NCBI RefSeq assembly: GCF_949628265.1
Contig: NC_088789.1
Span: forward strand, 16,980,886-17,044,885
DNA length: 64,000 nucleotides
From: Cloeon dipterum
Taxonomy: Eukaryota > Arthropoda > Insecta > Ephemeroptera > Baetidae
Direction of reading: 5' to 3'
Positions 43,154 through 53,642 of this stretch are shown here, piece after piece. The position numbers and the translations under genes are program-made. The notes beneath the pieces are model-generated. The model did not search any database. It had not been told where the DNA came from and worked only from the letters and a program-made list of their open reading frames with translations. The number at the start of each line of letters is the position of its first letter. The stretch's first letter is position 1.

Positions 43154-43990
43154 TTAAAGATCCTTTTCTAACAAGTCAGCATAAGCAACATCTAAAAGGT
43201 CAGATTCAGCAATATTCAACTTTGCCATCAAACTTTGAGCGATTTCATTTCCTTCTTCGACAGTTTGATCTTCTCGCAATCCAACCTTCAAAACGTATAC
43301 ATAAAATTAAAATCGTGACCTTAAATCAGCACTTTAAAGTACAAAGAGACCATTAAAACTGTTAGAAAATTTACCTCCAGTTCCATGAAATTTCCCAGGC
43401 CCTTGACCTCGTCAACGTGGATCCTGGTTTGGTCAACCATGAAAAGATGTCTTTTCTTCTGGACAACCAGTCTCTCACCCAAGGAAGCCGCCAAGACGGC
43501 ACGTAGCTCACTTCCGGATGAGCCGACTGAACTCTTTTTGTAGGTGCTTAGCTTGGGTCCTTTGGTGTCCGGTCGGTCGTAATATATCAGCCAAGCTTCT
43601 TTGTTGCCTCCGATTTCCTGAGATATCAAGGAAAATATAATTAATACATATGAACGACCAGTGTAACACACATTATCATAATACATATATCTATTCTATA
43701 TATTTATGTATCTATTATGTATGTATGTACATACATAATTTCTCCCGGCTTTAAGGCTAAATTTCATTTTTTGACTTTCATGGATTGCTGTGTAGTTTAA
43801 TTTTGCACAATAGGGTTAAATTAAACTTGCCTACCTCATCACGAAGTTTTAACCTGCCATTTTTCGATGGGAAAAAGACATCAACTTGATTCAAGATTTC
43901 CTCCGCTTTGCCGCCGCTGACTGATTTTGCACGAGTCAACAGGTCCTCAAGATCGTGAACTCGAGCTTTGATTTCAACATTTCGTTCCAT
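43154..43990 (-). CDS. Small CYTH-domain protein (CyaB/ThTPase-type phosphohydrolase fold, 176 aa)
   Basis: Three minus-strand exons: 43990-43835, 43617-43375 and 43285-43154, all phase 0 and GT-AG, 176 residues. The N-terminus RNVEIKARV corresponds to the family's first strand and its ExExK signature, but with Asn where the first Glu normally stands. Later family-like pieces are FPSKNGRLKLRDE, AWLIYYDRPDTKGPK, KKRHLFMVDQTRIHVDEVKG and LGNFMELEV, alternating charged beta strands of the triphosphate tunnel. CYTH enzymes hydrolyse or cyclise triphosphates (thiamine triphosphate, inorganic triphosphate, ATP) with metal ions. The substrate here cannot be told. It is shorter than human ThTPase (230) and near the length of CyaB proteins. 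Its 5' end is about 0.6 kb from the leader of the UBF-like gene, on the opposite strand. Confidence 0.85.
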
Positions 43991-44600
43991 TTTTAAATGA
44001 CAGCTTAGATGGCTGTTGGAATGCAAAATGTTTAAAAGAAAAAGACTGGGATTTGGTTGAAATGGTAATGATAATTTATAGAATTGGATTTTCCTTTGCA
44101 AAAACCCGCATAGAAATTTTGTTTGTTTGTTTATGTTTTCGTTCGTTCTACGAAGCACCAACATGATAAAGAGAAAATCACCGTAAAAATAAAAGGGTTT
44201 CTCCTCTCTGCGTAAAATTGAGTGCATCATACGCATTAAATTAAAAATAAAAATTTATTTTCTCAATCTTAATTCCCTTGAAAATAAATTTTGGCTTAAC
44301 ATTGCTGCAGAAATAATTTACGTGGTTGGCAAAATTGTCAGTAAAATATTTACCGGTGAAGAAATTACGACCATAACTTAATAATGAATTACTCAATTTC
44401 AGAGTTCAAACGTTTACCCGGATAGCTAGATGAAAAATAAAGACATTCTCTTTAGAAAAGTATTTAAAACTTCTGAAAAACATGAATCACAAACGGAAAC
44501 ACAAAGTAAATTTTTTGCAAGTGCTTTGAAAAAATAACCGGTTAATATAGCGCTACCGATAATTTTAACTTAGTGCGCGGCACGCCGGCAGTGAGAATGT
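43991..44600. promoter_or_regulatory. Possible shared (divergent) promoter region of the CYTH and UBF-like genes
   Basis: About 600 bases separate the CYTH start on the minus strand from the GC-rich start region of the UBF-like leader on the plus strand. No TATA box was recognised. The head-to-head layout suggests a bidirectional promoter, but this is inferred from geometry alone. Confidence 0.35.
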
Positions 44601-44684
44601 TGTTTGGCTCGGATCGGCTCTGAGGCTTTACAGTGCACGCGAGTAAGGTTTTTGAAGATTTGGACGCCAAGAAACTCTACACTG
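44600..44684 (+). other. Probable 5' leader exon of the UBF-like gene
   Basis: A donor GTAAATCC follows AAACTCTACACTG at 44684, with another possible donor (GTAAGG) near 44644. The UBF-like coding exon begins after an acceptor at 46631, so a leader exon upstream is needed. The 5' limit is estimated. Confidence 0.4.
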
Positions 44685-45442
44685 GTAAATCCTAGCATAT
44701 TTTTTCATTTACCTTAATCGTTACAATTTAATGAAAAATGCCTATGCCCGAATTTTATTCCGTATTGGCTTTAAATCGGCAAAATGCATGCTGGGAGCTA
44801 GTTGCTGAACCGAGAGCGAACAATATGGCCGCTCTCCGCTGTCGCTTAAGCGATGGCCGACAACCGGGTTTGCGTGAGGCGCCCTTCTGTACGATTTCTT
44901 TAATTTTGGTCTCTCTGCGCCCTCCGCCAACCTTTACCCTCCTACTGATTTCGCCCTTCAGAGCGTAGATGCAATGAGTAAAGGTTCTGTAGCGGCATAT
45001 GCGTTATCAGCGGCGAAAAACGGGTTTCGTCAACGAGTCGCACGTAGGCGATCGCCGTCAACGACCCCGCCGCTGAGAGCTCGCCGGGCTGACGGTAGGG
45101 CGGCGGCCGACAGTGGCAGACGCGCATCATTCCCGCCGCCTCGACCGCACTTGCAACCGTTCCGATGGGATGCCACTTTTTGATACGATGTCGCCGTCTA
45201 GCGCCGTTTTCATTAGAGCCATGGACAGCCTGGACTCAAATGATCTTTTAATCAATATGCCTGTTATTAAATTTTAAAAGAATTGGGCTTGATCCAATTA
45301 CCAATCTCAATGTTTACCGTTGTGATATAATTATCAAAGATGGTATTGATCAAGTTTGATTTGTTTTTTAACTCCTCATAACTTAAAATTCTAAATTCAT
45401 TAACTTTAAACCAGCTGCGGTCTGAAGGAAAGAGTGAAGGTC

Positions 45443-45787
45443 TCAGCCGCGTAATTTTTGGCGGCGGATGGCTGAACCGGCTTCAGCCGAAATTTGGCCC
45501 GATGGTTTTTGCTAGCGGCCGGCCTGGTGCAACTGAATAAATTTTAAAAGTGAGCAAGCGAAGTTTGATAGTGCTTGACGACCAGAGACCGGCAAATTTT
45601 GGGTCACGTAACCAGCCGCTGTGAGTTTGGCCATTATGGTGCACCTGGCATCGTTAAATTACTATCGAAAAGTGCCGGAAAAATAATTGGGCTCCTGCCC
45701 TTTGGCTTAAAAAAAATCCAGCCGCCGTCGGACCAAAATTCGGCCGCAGCCGGTTCAGCCAGCCGCCGCCTAAAATTACGCGGCTGA
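45443..45787. mobile_element. 345-bp GC-rich foldback/MITE-like element
   Basis: Arms of about 63 bases, 45443-45505 and 45725-45787, are inverted copies at roughly 85-90% identity. They share TCAGCCGCGTAATTTT, GGCGGCGG and TGGCTGAACCGGCT in one orientation. The interior has no coding frame. It sits in the first intron (or leader region) of the UBF-like gene. No target-site duplication was recognised. Confidence 0.65.
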
Positions 45788-46154
45788 TTGTGAGACATCT
45801 AGTCGATTTTTGCCTACTTTTTGACTGCCTGCCGATGTAGCTTGGCCAAAGTCACGGCGGCTAATGGCTGATCACGTGGTCCAATATTTGCTGGCGGCTA
45901 GCTGACAATGAGACCTCATCGTTTTTTATTCTGAAGGGATTTGTGAACGGGGAAAAGTGATGACACTTTGATAGAGTGAGACACTAGACTTATATTTCTT
46001 CAGCAAGTCATGAACTGTAATCATTCTTTCTCTTTAGCCTTTCATTTTCTGAGCAGCACAATTAATATATAATCCTTCGCCACTTTCACCAGCCTAGAAG
46101 GCGTTTAATTAAGATCAATTAAAATATTTTGATGGTTAAATAGAGGCAATTTTA

Positions 46155-46335
46155 AGTGGAGGCTGGCTGGGCAAGCTTCAGACGAATTTTGGCTTGGCGG
46201 CGGCTTAGCATTTTTGCTGGCGGCTCTCGCGGCTAACAAAATTTCAAAAGTTTAGTTTTATAGTGCTTAACGGCTCAAAGGGGCGGCTGGTGGCTGACCC
46301 AGAATTAGCCGGCTGGCGCAGTGAGGCTGGTTGAG
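46155..46335. repeat. Diverged relative of the 45.4-kb foldback element
   Basis: Shares GGCGGC-rich ends and an interior block (TTTAGTTTTATAGTGCTTAACGG here, GTTTGATAGTGCTTGACG at 45565) with the element at 45443. A further GGCGGCTAGCTGAC-type fragment lies near 45,890. Together they form a small cluster of this family. Confidence 0.45.
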
Positions 46336-46633
46336 ATCTCTAAAGATAATTCTTTAATTTCTCGCGTGTTTTACGAATGTAAAAAAGAAGAAAACTTGTT
46401 CCATCTTTAGAGTCAAATACCATAGAAAAAAATAATAATTATATATTTTTTGGTCCAGACATTTCAAATTATTTTTCAACTATATTTGCCTGGCACGTGC
46501 CAATGCATCGAAACACTCATTCAAAATAAGTTTAGTTTTGGTAATCGTCAGTAACAGTAATTCATTGCTTAAAATATATTTTTGTATGCCGCACGAAAAA
46601 TATGAAGTTTAGAAGAGTAAAATTTTTGCAGCA

Positions 46634-49600
46634 ATGGGGAGAAGCAAAAAGAGAACAGCAACTGAGAGTGACAACGAAGCTCCTCCAGTCCAGTCGTCAG
46701 AAGATGAGCTGCCAGTGACCAAGAAGGCTAAGACCAAGTCAACTAAAAAGGAAAAAGTCGCTGTCAAGCCAGTTGAGGAGGACCTGGAGGAAGAAGAATT
46801 GGAGGAAGTGGAAGACTTTGGTATTATTTTGAACGCAAACGACCAAATCGATACTTATGATAAAATTCAGATGATGATGACGGCAAGGGTTGGACGCAAG
46901 CAGACCTCTTGAAGCTATTCAGTCGAATGGAAGTGCACATACCTGAGAGGGACAAGAGCAAGTTTGAAAGCTGCGCTGCGAAACTAGACTGGAATGATGT
47001 GAGCTGAAATACCTGAGGTAAAAATTACAATTTAAAACGATTTTTTGCAGATTGCCTTCGACAATTTCTCGGCGGCTGACTGCAAATTGAAGTGGGCGGC
47101 CGTGTCCCTTCGGCTGAGGCGCTATCGCCTGCTGAAGGAGCTGTTGGATGATGCCAAAGAATGGGTGTACAAGCCCTGGACCAACTTTTACAGGAGTCAG
47201 AAGACAAACCGGCATCCAAAAATGCCCAAGAGACCTCTGTCAACCTACATGCTCTTTTATATGGAGAAGAAAGACAAGGTTGCTAAAGAAAGGCCCAATA
47301 TTGAAATGGTATTTTAATCAAATTAGTTTATTTTTAAAATAATCAAGGTTTTTAATATTTTTAGACGCAACTCTCGAAGATCATAGCTGAAATGTACAAA
47401 GTCCTGCCCGAAAAGCAGAAAAAGAAATATGTTGACAAGGCTCAGGTGCAGAGGGAAGAGTACACGCGGAAAATGGAGCAATTCTAGTGAGATCAGAATT
47501 GAGTGTCTGTAGCTATCAATCAAACCCTGTGGTCTAATTGCAGTGAAGAGTTCCCAGAGCTGAAACCAACCAAGACGAAAAGGACCAAGTCTGCCAAGGA
47601 ATACCCAGGGCCGCGCAAACCTTCCACCCCAATCACGCACTATTTGAAGGATAAGATGGAAAAGCACAGCAATGAACCGGAGAGTGAGCGCCAGAAACTG
47701 AATGATCAGTACAAACTAGCGTGGAAGGAACTTAGTGACAAAAAGAGGATCCACTGGATAAAAATGGCCTTGGAGGACGAAGAGAGATATAAAGTAAGTT
47801 TAATTTCATAACTTCAACCGCAGAACTCGTGACATTGTTGATGATAGATGGAGCTTGCCCAGTTCAAAGATGCAAATCCAGGCTTTGCGGATCAGCTTCA
47901 TAAGTCTGTGCTAAATAAGGAAGAACGGGCGTTGTACGAAAAGTCTATAGGAAAGCCAGAGAAGCCTCCCAACTCAGGCTACAGCCTCTTCTCAAGAATC
48001 ATGCTCAGCAGTGAAGAAATTAAAAATATCAACCATAAGGATAGGATGACTCAAATTTCGTCCATGTGGAAAAACCTGTCTCCCAAAGACAAGCGGAAGT
48101 ACCATGACAAAGTGCAGCAGGTTGGTTGCTTTTTAAAGTTAATAGAAAAGGCAACGCCACAGTCCTTCCACCCCTAACAAATTTTTTCCCATTAAAACAT
48201 CCACTTTTGTGATCTAAACATGAACCACCAGGCAAATTTTTTCTATTTAGCATTGCTTTCAATTTACAACCATTAGAATATTTTTTGAATACTTAAAAAT
48301 CAATTTTAAAATCAGATTTTAGTTGAATTATGAATTTTGGTGTAAAGATTCTTCTTGACAAGTCTACTAGATTGGTGGGTAATTTTTACTTTTTGGAAAC
48401 ACATTTTTACATTGGCCCTATTAAATGTTATAAAAATTACTAATAATTGACCCTAACAACATTATTAAATTCTAAGAACTGATAAATATTTGCTGAAAGT
48501 AAATTAAAAAAAAATTTAGATAGTTGAATTCTTTAACTCTTAAAAATTACTACTTGCAGATTTTTTATTTTGAAATATTTCAATCTGTTGGCAAGTTGTC
48601 AGCTTTTTTCTGAGCGAGCATACGAAAATTTTAAAAAATTCGTAAAATTTACTTATCGATTTGTCTCGTCAAGGAGAGTGCACCATACTGTGATTGGATT
48701 AAACCATTTTGTATTTTAAAAATAATATGGAAATCTACATAGACGTATGTCCATAGTACACCTTTGGTGCTATAATCATTTCACTTGGTGGTCATTTTCT
48801 TCTAATTTCACGGAAGTCTTCTATTTAACCGTTAGAAAATTTAAGTTAAATAAAAAATAATAATAATTTGTTGTTGCATTATAGATGCTAGAGCAGTACA
48901 AGATGGACTTCGCCACTTACCTAGAGACTCTCACCCCTGAACAGAAGGAAGAAGCACTGCGGAAGGCAGGCACTCGTCGCAAGGCTGATGTCTTGTCAGG
49001 CAAGAAAAAGAAAATTGTTGACAAGCCCAAGAAGGCGGCGGCACACAACTCAGACGATGATGACGACGATGAGGATGATCCAGTGAGGACTTCCAAGTCA
49101 TCTTCAAGCTATCCTGTAGAGGAGAAAGTTGAGCTTTTCAAGGGAGAGCCAGAAGCACCTCCACCGTAAGTGAACGTGTCTTTGTATTTCACGGATGTCA
49201 TGGGACCACTTTTGAGCACATTTTCAGATTTCCAAAGTCCAGAGTTAAACTCCAAACTTTAAATTAGAAACCAAACTGACCAACTCCAAGTTTTCCAAAA
49301 TTGTCCTATAATATAAATATTTTGTCCAACTTTTTTATGCAATCACCTAGCAAAGACTAATAATTATTCTTGTTGAGTTTGCTTGATCTCGTGCCACTTT
49401 TGTCCTCAATCTTGTGACATTTCGTCATTTTCCAATAATTGGCTCATGCTTTCACATTCACAGCTCTGCATTCAAGCTATTCCAAAATGAATTTCTGGTC
49501 AGTGCTAAGAAAATTCCAGAAGCCAATCGCGTCAAAGATTCGCACGCTTTTTGGAACCAGATGACTGAAACTGATAGGTCCAAGTGGCGCAAAAAGTTGC

Positions 49601-49986
49601 AGGACGCCAAGACCAAATACATCAGCAAATACGAAAACTTTTTGAAGGTACAACTAGTCGTCTTTCAAGCGATATCCATTAAAGCATTTTAATTTTCAGA
49701 GTCTTACCCAAGAGCAGTTGAAGGAGTACTCTATCATGAAGACTAATGCTAAGAAAATTAAGGCTGAAGCTAAAAGCGATGGCGAGGAAGACGAAGAAGA
49801 TGATCATGACAATGACGAGGATGACGATAGCGATGTAAGCAAAGCGTGAATCACTCGAAAAGCGTTAAATTAATAACCGGTATTTAGTCTTCCAAGGAGT
49901 CATCGTCGTCGTCCTCCTCCTCTTCCTCTTCAGACAACAGTGGCTCAGAAGACGAGGACGGCAGTTCTTCCAGCGATGAGGACTAG
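46634..49986 (+). CDS. UBTF: UBF/UBTF-like nucleolar transcription factor with several HMG boxes (638 aa)
   Basis: Ten in-phase coding exons: 46634-46820, 46871-46998, 47051-47308, 47365-47486, 47544-47793, 47848-48120, 48885-49165, 49464-49647, 49700-49834 and 49888-49986, 638 residues (human UBF1 764). An N-terminal Lys/Glu-rich region is followed by a UBF-type segment (GWTQADLLKLF, LDWNDIAFDNFSAADCKLKW, like WSQEDMLTLLE and DWEKVAFKDFS in UBF). Then come HMG boxes at about residues 160-238 (MPKRPLSTYMLFYMEKK), 250-325 (PRKPSTPITHYLKDKM), 345-425 (KPPNSGYSLFSRIML) and 490-565 (SAFKLFQNEFLV), and an acidic Asp/Glu/Ser tail from ~580, another UBF hallmark. UBF bends rDNA and supports RNA polymerase I initiation. 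The first intron inside the coding region is only 50 bases; without removing it the frame would run into a stop. Confidence 0.9.
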
Positions 49987-50378
49987 AATAGTTTTATATT
50001 CAGGAACAAAGCATGCTGCCAATGAAGATAAGCCTGTTGAATTCTTACAGTATAACAGACAGTGGTCAGACACGGTCTCCTTCGGCGCACTACCATTTTG
50101 ATAAATAATTACTGCGATTGTTTCTCAATAGGTTGTATTCGAAATAGTGCATTTATTGATTGATTTTGGAAATCTGTGTGAGGACCTCTGACGCCGAGAT
50201 AAAATATGAGGCAAGCTCTGTAAGCTTGCCGTTGCATTTGTGGAGATCTGACCACTGAATCACAAGTTTAATTTTTAACTTCCCGGACGGGTACAAAATT
50301 CATCAAAACACGCATTTTTTTATTTTAATCATACGTCATACTTCATTATAATATGCAATCCGTTTACCTAGTGAAGGA

Positions 50379-50384
50379 AATAAA
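50379..50384 (+). terminator. UBTF: Poly(A) signal candidate of the UBF-like gene
   Basis: AATAAA about 390 bases after the stop codon. An earlier, weaker AATAAT near 50103 is another option. Confidence 0.35.
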
Positions 50385-50639
50385 GTATGATCTTTATAAA
50401 ATTTTGTGAAATATTATATTTGAACACCACTTCCCTCAACGCCCGGAAACACAGTTCTGTTGGTAGATTTAATGATTTTGGATCATTTGACACTAATGCT
50501 CTCCTCTTTTGTATGGTTCTAAGATCAACTGGAAACGCTAAAAAAATTGAAAATATTTCAAAAGCATGGAGTAGTAGGAAACTAATGAGACTTCGAACGG
50601 TGTATTAAGAAAGAAACATCAGTTGAAGATTAGAAAATG

Positions 50640-53340
50640 AGAATTAAATCACGACCTCTCTTGTATGCTTTTCATATTTGCTAAATGCAGGCCATCTTAA
50701 CAGAGAAATTATTTTATATTATTATATATAACCAGCCGATAATTTATCTATATTGGCTGGACTGGAAATTTTTGTAAAAAATATTTTCTTTTAAATTTTA
50801 AAGATAATTGCAGTTTTGCGTTTGAGATATAATAAAATGCCTCCAATCAGAGAGTCAGAAGTTGAATGAACGTCAGTGTGTATATATAATGATTGTGTTG
50901 TAGGACGCAGTGTGTTGCATAACTCGCAGTTGCCAGTGGGATAGACGACGATCACGCAATATTAAGAATGATTTTGAGAGATTGCTTATATTGTTATTGG
51001 ATCGCATATTCAGAGGGCGGACGGACTAGCTAATTTCCCTGGGGAGCCCAGATTTTGGGAAATAAATAGGGAAAGAGACCGCTTTTTGGTAAAGATCGAC
51101 AATCCAGCGGTATGGCTTTTAGCACCTAGAAGGCTTATATATCAACACAGCCCTTCCGGAATACAATTCTATAGCAGTGCTAGCTGTTCGTATTGTTTTT
51201 TGTTCATATGTACGCAATATCCACAAAGCTGTGGCGGTCGAAGCAGAAAGGTCGCACGCAGGAACGTGCGGCGCTTGCATAATAATAATATAATAGTACA
51301 TATGACTGTATTGTATATTATTATACGTTTGACCAAAAGCTGTCCGACGAATCATGTTGGCGTATATTACAACAACGCACAATACGATTTCCCTACTCTT
51401 TGATACGAATTGCGAGAATGGTCAGCAGGCGCAGAAATTAATTTTGCGAAAGACTAGCTCTGGTGATTAAAATCGATTTTCCCCCTCTTAATGAGCAAAA
51501 TGCTCCTCTGCGCCAAGTGAAAATGTCAGCTCTTTTTAGGGAACAAACACCTGACACGCTTCACAGTAGTTAATTGGTTTGCTGAAACAAGGTGATGCAA
51601 TTATAAAAAGCGGCCGACTCAGGCAGATGTCCGTCCCTTGTGATAAAAGATGTACAAGCAATTTTTTTGCAGGCTCGCGTGGTACTAAAAATGCAGATTG
51701 GACAGATTTTTGCGGCAAACGGTTTGCTCCTTTCCTTTTCACAAACAATATTTTCGCCTTATTCGCACTTCTATATGACGAAGGTTAGACCGCATTCAAC
51801 CAATTAAGAGGGATATTTATAGGCCAAAACAATCTATTTCAGATATTTTTTTTTCAATTTAATCAATAAAAATCCTTTTTGAGCTCGATTCCAGGAAAGT
51901 AAAATTATGGTTCTGATATAGAGGCCTCTGAGGAGTCTGAAGATCTTGGTGTAATTTTTTACTGATTTGGCCAACCCTACTTTCCCACATATAATGCGAG
52001 TTGTACGGGCACTTTTTTAAAATTTAGAGTTTTCTCCATATCGGTTCTAATTGGTCATTGGGTAAAAAATAAGACATCATTGAGCTAGTGTTGTCATATT
52101 AAACAACTTTACTGTTGACCTCAAAGCGGCAGGTCAATGGTCAAAGTCACTTAATATTGAACTTTCAAAATGGAACTGAAATTTGAAAATAACTTTTTTG
52201 TTTGTCACCCTGAAACTACTAAAAGTACATCATAGAATGTGAAAACAGTATGCAAATTTGGTAAATACGCCTCTTGGAAACCGAGATTTAGTTGTCTGTC
52301 CTATAGGTTAGTTTTGAAAAGAATGTGAAACAATAATATTGTCAAAATTCTCATCACTGCCTAATGTTTTGCCTACCTATATTATTACCAACTCAGGAAA
52401 TTAAAATAAAATTAAATGCCTAAATAAATATTTCTCGTTGCACTGTCAGCTAAAATTATTTGCAACACAGGAAATTTGCTTGTTTCCAAGATCTTTCAAC
52501 GTTGCTGGCGTAATGTAAAATTTACAATCAATTGAATCTGCTTTTATGTTCACATATTATATTAGATACAAAATTGCTGTGTGCATCTGTAGAAGGGAGC
52601 GAGAATTTTGTTTTTAGATCATAATATACAAAGTAATCAGTTGGGTCTAGTTTATATACCGAAGGCATTAAACTTTTCATTATTTAATCGACTGACATAC
52701 ATTTTTTTAAATTATTGCGATTTAAAACTTTCTAGAGTTAAAAGTTGTCACAGCGCTTCAATGCCGAATTAATCAATTGGTGAGAAATATCAAGAAGTTG
52801 AATAATTTTGTAGCTGCGCGTGTAAGAATTTGACTTTCGAATTCACTATAAAATTTTACTTTGGATCAGATTTTTTATTTAAGTCCTCACATCTTCATAT
52901 TTAGTAAAAATTGATGCGACTATGAAATTTCATCCCTTTTTCCTCGATCTGCTTTGTTTCAGGAAAGAAAAAGGCGTTTGTTCGTAGAAATTTTGTTCAT
53001 TTTTCTTTGAAGTGTGTGTGTGTGTGTGTTTCGTGTCGTCCCTTCCCTTTGATCAATATCTGTATTGTAGTGGAATGCCGCGCGCTTCACCGATTTGATT
53101 ATGCAACTTGCAGCAACACGAAATCCGCCTGCCTGCCTCCTCCCGCTCCTCGGGGACGGTCCCATTGGAGATCGGAATTTAATTTTAGAAGTGTCGCTCT
53201 TGAGAAGTAGAATCAAATCTGAACAAAAGACTCGCGTGGATAAAAATAAAACTGCGCCAACCGAGATAGTTGAATCACAATTTTCTTACTTTGGCGCAGT
53301 GTCGTGCGGTCCGCTGGTTCCGCAAAGAGCCGAGGACAAT
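50640..53340. other. AT-rich intergenic stretch
   Basis: No supported exon on either strand. It contains a GT tract at about 53012-53029 and AT-rich sequence of the kind seen in other introns of the window. Confidence 0.5.
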
Positions 53341-53360
53341 CCCGCAATTTACGGCCTTTT

Positions 53361-53642
53361 TATAAAAAAGGGCGAAGAGAGAGAAAGAGTGAAAAGCTCT
53401 CGAATCTGTCGTTAATTGGTACAAATGCGGGACGGGTCCGCGGCGATTCAGAAGAAACACACGGTGGCGGAGGCGACGGTGGGCAGAGGGAAGCAGCGCA
53501 GAGGGTGCACCTCCCCGCAGCCTCCCTCTCGCTCATTTCTCAGGCTGTGGCGGCGAACCAGTCGGCCGCTTTCACAGGCAGGGATCACATCTGCGCGCGT
53601 CCACGGCTCGCTCTAGCTCTTGACGGACGACCAGCGCGCTAG
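53361..53642 (+). promoter_or_regulatory. TATA box plus probable noncoding first exon of an unassigned plus-strand gene
   Basis: TATAAAAAA at 53361 is followed by a GC-rich exon-like stretch ending at a strong donor (CGCGCTAG then GTGAGTTG) at 53642. The open frame across it closes with TAG exactly at the donor, so the exon reads as 5' leader. No matching coding exon was found downstream on this strand before the next promoter candidate at 58.9 kb. Confidence 0.45.

Noticed and set aside
46821-46912. Unspliced continuation of the first UBF-like exon to a stop (ending in RVGRKQTS)
   Set aside because: Removing a 50-base GT-AG intron restores the UBF-like frame GWTQADLLKLF, so the continuation is an artefact of reading through the intron.
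53304-53642. 112-codon open frame
   Set aside because: Low-complexity, no family resemblance, and ends exactly at a splice donor; read as noncoding first exon.
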